NCBI RefSeq assembly: GCF_017640745.1
Contig: NZ_JAEPQA010000006.1
Coordinates: 62,001-126,000, forward strand
Length of the DNA stretch: 64,000 nt
Origin: Nisaea sp.
Lineage (GTDB): Bacteria > Pseudomonadota > Alphaproteobacteria > Thalassobaculales > Thalassobaculaceae
Direction of reading: 5' to 3'
Shown: positions 60,126-64,000 of the stretch, in pieces
Layout of the letters: the number at the start of each line of letters is the position of its first letter
Position numbering within the stretch: the first letter of the stretch is position 1
Notes under the pieces: generated by a model
The model's database searches: none
What the model saw: only the letters and a program-made list of their open reading frames with translations
Told to the model about the DNA's origin: nothing
Made by a program: the position numbers and the translations under genes

Positions 60126-61289
60126 TCAGAACTCGTCGCGCAGCGGACGGAAGAACTCCCGGATATCCACCGCCAGCGCCTCGGGCTGCTCCAGGGCGGC
60201 GAAGTGACCGCCCTTCTCCATCACGCTCCATTGCCGGATGTCGGTATAGACCCTTTCCGCGACGGATCGCGGCGGGCGGCGGATTTCCTTCGGGAAGGCG
60301 GCGTAGGCCGTCGGCACGTCGACCGTCCTGCCGTCCGGGATCGGCCATTCCCCGTGCAGCCGGTCGTAGTACGGCCAGAAGGACGAGCCGATCGCGCCGG
60401 TGAACCAGTAGAGGCTGATATTCGCGAGCATCCGGTCGCGGCCGACCGCCGTCTCCAGATCGCCCTCGTGATCGGTCCAGACATGGAACTTCTCGACGAT
60501 CCAGGCGGCGAGCCCGACCGGCGAGTCCGTCAGGCCGTAGGCCAGCGTCTGCGGCCGGGTCGCCTGGATCTGGGTATAGCCGGTCTCCTCCTTCAGCCAG
60601 ACCGCCATTTCCTCGGCATAGCGGCGCTCTTCCGGCGTCGCGTTTTCCGGCGGCACCGGGTCCGGCTGGTTGCCGAGAAGGTTGAGATGGATCCCGGAGA
60701 GCTTCTCCGGGTGGCGGATGCCGAGGGCGGAACAGGCATAGGCGCCCCAGTCGCCGCCCTGCGCGGCGAACTTCCGGTAGCCGAGCACATCGACCATGAG
60801 CGCGGCGAAGCAGTCCGCGATCCGGTTGATGCCAAAGCGTTCCTGCCCAGCCCGGAAAGACAGTCCGAAGCCCGGAAGCGACGGCGCGACCACCGTGAAG
60901 GCGTCCGCCGCGTCGCCGCCGAAGCGGGCCGGGTCGGTCAGCCGGGGGATCAGTTCCATGAACTCGAAGACCGATCCGGGCCAGCCATGCATCAGCAGAA
61001 GCGGCTTCGGATCCGGGCCGATGCCCGGGACATGCAGGTAATGCAGCCCGATCCCGTCCAGTTCGACCTTGAACTGCGGAAAACCGTTGAGGAGCCGTTC
61101 CTCGGCCCGCCAGTCGAACCCCGTGCGCCAGTATTCCGCGAGCGACTGCATGTAGGAGAGATCGGTTCCATAGGCCCAAGGCCCGTCCGGCGCCTGGTCG
61201 GGAAAACGCGTTCGTTCGAGCCGCGACCGCAGGTCTGCGATGGCCTCGTCGGAAACGTGCAGGGTCCAGGGAGTGGGTTCGGATGCCAT
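60126..61289 (-). CDS. Epoxide hydrolase (alpha/beta hydrolase with EHN N-terminal domain)
   Basis: A 387-residue hydrolase opening epoxides to diols. The N-terminal EHN cap is clear (WTLHVSDEAIADLRSRLERTRFPDQAPDGPWAYGTDLSYMQSLAEYWRTGFDWRAEERLLNGFPQF). The core has oxyanion motif HGWPGS (from residue 101), nucleophile Asp180 in QGGDWGAYACS, and the base His in EKGGHFAALEQPEAL. The likely physiological substrate is unknown. The ATG at 61289 is used; the frame extends upstream to 61364 with a hydrophobic stretch, which could be a signal peptide. Confidence 0.92.
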   Translation of the reverse strand: MASEPTPWTLHVSDEAIADLRSRLERTRFPDQAPDGPWAYGTDLSYMQSLAEYWRTGFDWRAEERLLNGFPQFKVELDGIGLHYLHVPGIGPDPKPLLLMHGWPGSVFEFMELIPRLTDPARFGGDAADAFTVVAPSLPGFGLSFRAGQERFGINRIADCFAALMVDVLGYRKFAAQGGDWGAYACSALGIRHPEKLSGIHLNLLGNQPDPVPPENATPEERRYAEEMAVWLKEETGYTQIQATRPQTLAYGLTDSPVGLAAWIVEKFHVWTDHEGDLETAVGRDRMLANISLYWFTGAIGSSFWPYYDRLHGEWPIPDGRTVDVPTAYAAFPKEIRRPPRSVAERVYTDIRQWSVMEKGGHFAALEQPEALAVDIREFFRPLRDEF

Positions 61290-61505
61290 GGGGGAGACCT
61301 CTCCGGCGGATGCGATGCACAGGCTCCCAAGAAGATGCGGGCCCATCAACAGAAACCTGTTCAAGGCCCGCCGCAGCGCCTCGATCGCGTGCGCAAGCGA
61401 AAGAATCCCGGACTTTCCACCGGCGCGGAAATTCAGTTCTCGCCTCCGCCGAAAACCGGCATGCTCGCTTCCGGACGGCTTTGGGGTGTGGGGCTTGCGC
61501 TAAAA

Positions 61506-61952
61506 ATGAAAAGCAGAAAAAACGGGTTTCTCGCGGCGCTTCTGGTCGCCTTTCTTGTCGCCTTCTCCACGGGTCCGGCCGGCGCCGCCATGCCGAGCGA
61601 GGAAGAGCGGGACATTCTCATCGTCAGCACGCTGCTGCGCTTCAACGACGCCAATCTGAGCGGCAATTACTCGGTGTTCCGCGAGATGGCGTCCCTCGAC
61701 TTCCAGAAACAGAACAGCGAACAGGACATCGCCCGCGCCTTTGCCGATTTCAGGCAGGAAGCCGTCAATATCGAGGAAGTCGCGGTGCGGGAAATCCTCC
61801 CCGACGAGGACGGCGAGACCGTGCATGACGGTGTTCTCCGGCTCTCCGGCGAGATCGAGCTCAGCCGCTTCCGCATGACCTACCTGTTGCGCTTCCAGGC
61901 GGAACGCGGCGTGTGGCGGCTCTACTCGATCAATGTCGACCTGAGGCAATAG
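61506..61952 (+). CDS. Predicted secreted protein of unknown function
   Basis: A 148-residue protein with a signal peptide (MKSRKNGFLAALLVAFLVAFSTGPAGA, cut before AMPSEEE). The mature 120 residues look like a small alpha+beta fold: a helical start (DILIVSTLLRFNDANLSGNYSVFREMASLDFQKQ), then beta strands (GVLRLSGEIELSRFRMTYLLRFQAERGVWRLYSINVDLR). The pattern resembles NTF2-like secreted proteins, but I cannot confirm it. It is divergent from the epoxide hydrolase and convergent with the HTH gene. Confidence 0.75.
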   Translation: MKSRKNGFLAALLVAFLVAFSTGPAGAAMPSEEERDILIVSTLLRFNDANLSGNYSVFREMASLDFQKQNSEQDIARAFADFRQEAVNIEEVAVREILPDEDGETVHDGVLRLSGEIELSRFRMTYLLRFQAERGVWRLYSINVDLRQ

Positions 61953-62019
61953 GTGCGTGACGGCCTGATCCCCGGACCGGGCCTTTCCGTCCGAGGCAGG
62001 GAAAAGCCCCTTGGAACCG

Positions 62020-62949
62020 TTAGTTCCCCAGAACCTTGGCGATCATCGCATTGATCATGGAAGCCGGAGATTCGATCACGCCGCGATCGCCGGGATCGAC
62101 CAGAAAATCCAGGATATCCGAGGCCAGACCTGAGGCCTGCGCGTCGCTCAGGCCGCAAGAACACAGCTTCTCGGCGAGTTCGTCCGCATTCAGTTCGAGG
62201 TATCCGCTGAACCGCACAGGATCGGTCTCTCCGCCAGGAAGACGCAGGCTGAGGACCCGGCCGGCGATCGGACGCATCTCCGCATCGCTCAGGGTCACGC
62301 CGCTCATCACTCCGGCCAGAATGGCGGCGGGCGCTGGCGGAATCGAATAGGTGAAATTGATCGCCATCTCCGCATCGCTGTCGATGATCGGAGCGGTCAT
62401 GTTGCGCCCGACGCGCTGGACCACGCCCGTCATGCGCAACTCGCCCCAGGGCAGACATTCAAGATAGCCGCACTGAAACCGGCCGTCGGAATCCCGCGAG
62501 AGGGTTGTCACTCCGACGATCAGCGTTCCGGGACGATGCGGTGACCAGGCGCGGGAAACCGAGAAATAGCTTCCGGCGAGATAGGCCGGAAGCGGACCGC
62601 CTGGCTCCTGTGTCTCCGCGGATGGAGTCTCTGTTTCATCCGGGCCGGTTTCCTCGGAGAGGGGCGGCAGCAGGTCGTCGTAGCGCGCTGAAACAGCGCT
62701 GTAGAATTCCTCGTAACCGCTGTTCCGCAGCCACTCCCCCGTCGCCTCCATTTCAAGCAGCTGCGCGAGGTCGTCGTAAACCGCCCGATTGCGCGGGCTC
62801 GACCGGCCCTGGATCCACTTGTAGGCGCGTATCGGGTCATATGCGGTTTCCGGATTGAGCGCCTTGAGACGGGCATAAAGCGCTTTCTGGGTTTCGCATC
62901 CGGCAATGCGCATGATCACGCGAAGCTTGTCGGAGAACGGCCGATTCAT
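62020..62949 (-). CDS. Protein with N-terminal helix-turn-helix-like domain, unclassified
   Basis: A 309-residue protein. Residues 1-70 (KLRVIMRIAGCETQKALYARLKALNPETAYDPIRAYKWIQGRSSPRNRAVYDDLAQLLEM) have the look of a Cro/C1-like or integrase-associated helix-turn-helix with a KWIQGRSSPR recognition-like segment. Residues 75-110 are linked by a Pro/Glu/Thr-rich region, then a beta-rich middle (SYFSVSRAWSPHRPGTLIVGVTTLSRDSDGRFQCGYLECL) and a helical C-terminus. I do not recognise the family. It could be a regulator with its own sensing domain. The ATG at 62949 precedes the HTH; the frame is open to 63111. Confidence 0.65.
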   Translation of the reverse strand: MNRPFSDKLRVIMRIAGCETQKALYARLKALNPETAYDPIRAYKWIQGRSSPRNRAVYDDLAQLLEMEATGEWLRNSGYEEFYSAVSARYDDLLPPLSEETGPDETETPSAETQEPGGPLPAYLAGSYFSVSRAWSPHRPGTLIVGVTTLSRDSDGRFQCGYLECLPWGELRMTGVVQRVGRNMTAPIIDSDAEMAINFTYSIPPAPAAILAGVMSGVTLSDAEMRPIAGRVLSLRLPGGETDPVRFSGYLELNADELAEKLCSCGLSDAQASGLASDILDFLVDPGDRGVIESPASMINAMIAKVLGN

Positions 62950-63485
62950 GGAAAACGCCGGAGCCTTTCCGTGATGACCGAAACATTTTTGGAAAAATTG
63001 GAATTTCCAAACATACACCGCTCGCAAGCCCGACAGGATTGTAGATTGATCTCTATGGACAGATTTAAGGCGAACCCTATTCGAAGCGCCACAAAACCAT
63101 TGAAATACCACGGAAATATTTCAATCGGGAGGAAATAAAATCGAACCGTATTTCAGACAATTTTGATCATTTTCCGCGGTGATGGGCTGTTCCTTTGTCA
63201 TTGTCGGAATTTCCAATCTTTCCAGAACAACGCCGCGTCTTTCCATCCTAGCGTATGCATGGCGCCGTCAATCGCGGCAGCGCGCTGACGCGGATAGGTG
63301 CGCTTGGACCGGCTCGCCACGGCAACGCCATCAGATGCAGCGGGGACGGCGCCGTATTCCCCCTCGATGTCGTGAGCAATTCTGGGACCAGCGATGAGAC
63401 CCGACCTCGCCGGCTCTCGCGGACAGATGATCCCCGCAGCGCTCTCCCTGCATGGCAAGACCGTCCCGGCGGTGAAGCAATCCGC
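62950..63485. other. Intergenic region without a recognised gene
   Basis: This 536-bp gap contains two overlapping short minus-strand frames (63198-63458 and 63248-63514) without similarity or clear ribosome sites. The first 230 bp (62950-63180) are AT-rich and probably carry the promoter of the HTH gene. Nothing else can be supported. Confidence 0.5.
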
Positions 63486-64000
63486 TCAGCCGAGCAGGTC
63501 GAGACGTGCTTCAAGCCAGATCAGCGACGGATAGGACGCGGCCCAGACCCAGACGAAGCGGTTGAAGCCGAACAGGACGAAGTTCGCGACGTGGAACGAC
63601 ATGGCGAGCACGAGGAAGATGGTGAGCGCTGCGGGCGACAGCAGAGCCAGAGGAAAGAGCAGTTCGAGCAGGATCACCGCCCAGCCCGCCGCGCAGAGCA
63701 GGCGCGGACGCGACGCCCAGCGCCTCGTCGCCTCGCTCGCCGGGTAGACGGAGAACTCGAACACATCCACCAGCGCCTGCCCGGTACGCCAGTCCCGGTG
63801 GATCACCTTTGACCATCCGGACTTGAAGTAGGAGAAGACGACCTGCAGGCCGAGATAGCCGAGGACGTATTCCTGCCACCGCCCCTCCGGTACGAAATGC
63901 ACGGCGGCAAGCGCGGTGATCAGCAGGATGCTCAGAAGGTCGCTGCCGCCGTTATAGGGGCCCTGGAACCGCCTCAGAAGCAACAGCGCATTGACGAAGA
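63486..64000 (-). CDS. HTTM-domain membrane protein (C-terminal part)
   Basis: Only the last 171 codons are inside the window; the gene continues past the right edge. The visible part has about four membrane helices and the HTTM (vitamin K-dependent gamma-carboxylase-related) pattern: YNGGSDLLSILLITALAAVHF, YLGLQVVFSYFKSGWSKVIHRDWRTGQALVDVFEF, LLCAAGWAVILLELLFPLAL, and the end motif NFVLFGFNRFVWVWAASYPSLIWLE. True gamma-carboxylase activity is not implied; bacterial members are mostly uncharacterised. Confidence 0.8.
   Translation of the reverse strand, partial: FVNALLLLRRFQGPYNGGSDLLSILLITALAAVHFVPEGRWQEYVLGYLGLQVVFSYFKSGWSKVIHRDWRTGQALVDVFEFSVYPASEATRRWASRPRLLCAAGWAVILLELLFPLALLSPAALTIFLVLAMSFHVANFVLFGFNRFVWVWAASYPSLIWLEARLDLLG

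Noticed and set aside
59991-61505. Long plus-strand frame from the right tRNA repeat leading into the secreted protein
   Set aside because: The first 505 codons are antisense to the epoxide hydrolase. The real gene begins at the signal peptide ATG at 61506.
63198-63514. Two overlapping short minus-strand frames before the HTTM gene
   Set aside because: No similarity, no clear ribosome site, and Arg/Ser/Pro-rich products as expected from chance frames.
1-64000. CRISPR arrays, insertion sequences and rRNA genes
   Set aside because: No regularly spaced repeats, transposase motifs or rRNA-like stretches were seen.

Overview
The window is GC-rich DNA from one bacterial chromosome, packed with genes on both strands. 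Gene content points to an alphaproteobacterium of the Rhodospirillales type: many TRAP and ABC importers, a short SbmA/BacA-like protein, a chemoreceptor ending in a PilZ domain, a PKHD hydroxylase and a long-chain prenyl diphosphate synthase. The taxonomic placement is an inference from gene content; no rRNA gene is present.

Left end (1-5 kb): a probable quinate/shikimate catabolic locus. A TRAP solute-binding gene (cut by the window edge) and a catabolic-type shikimate/quinate dehydrogenase run leftward. Divergently, an unusual single ORF joins a TetR-type repressor to a complete alpha/beta-hydrolase, followed by a QuiC-type 3-dehydroshikimate dehydratase. Together they would import shikimate or quinate, oxidise it and dehydrate it to protocatechuate. 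A PilZ-tailed chemoreceptor follows.

7-15 kb: a siderophore-iron operon behind a Fur-like box: siderophore-interacting reductase, TonB-dependent receptor, FecE/FhuC-like ATPase, Tat-type binding protein and a double-length FecCD permease. A short SbmA/BacA-like transporter converges on it. 15-26 kb: a PAS histidine kinase, a GNAT enzyme, an atypical enoyl-CoA hydratase-family protein, a short ModE-like regulator, modABC with a Mo-box-like promoter, then a Fur-boxed iron binding protein and permease with no ATPase of their own, and an MFS transporter.

26-42 kb: PNPOx-family protein, DusA, a TRAP operon with a GntR regulator, pirin, a lipoprotein, an enolase-superfamily dehydratase/racemase, an Lrp-arginase-ornithine aminotransferase arginine-catabolism locus with a striking 11-bp-arm operator, glucokinase, a solitary radical SAM/SPASM protein, an SMP-30 lactonase and an Ldh2-type dehydrogenase. 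42-48 kb: a complete Dpp/Opp-type ABC importer operon and an endonuclease/exonuclease/phosphatase-family protein.

48-58 kb: after a 408-bp AT-rich gap, two unrecognised genes (a lipoprotein and a helical partner) form a small unit closed by a strong terminator. Then come an EamA exporter with a GntR regulator, a PKHD hydroxylase, a small membrane protein, a GNAT enzyme, an MDR reductase, an S49 peptidase, a TrmN6-like methyltransferase, a DUF2007-type protein and polyprenyl diphosphate synthase.

58-64 kb: tRNA-Pro(CGG), whose last 46 bp are repeated exactly 1.7 kb downstream. The repeats bracket a small AT-richer element that has no recognisable integrase and carries one gene with an RX4H motif typical of HEPN RNases. 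The right end holds an epoxide hydrolase, a small secreted protein, an unclassified HTH protein and a truncated HTTM-type membrane protein.
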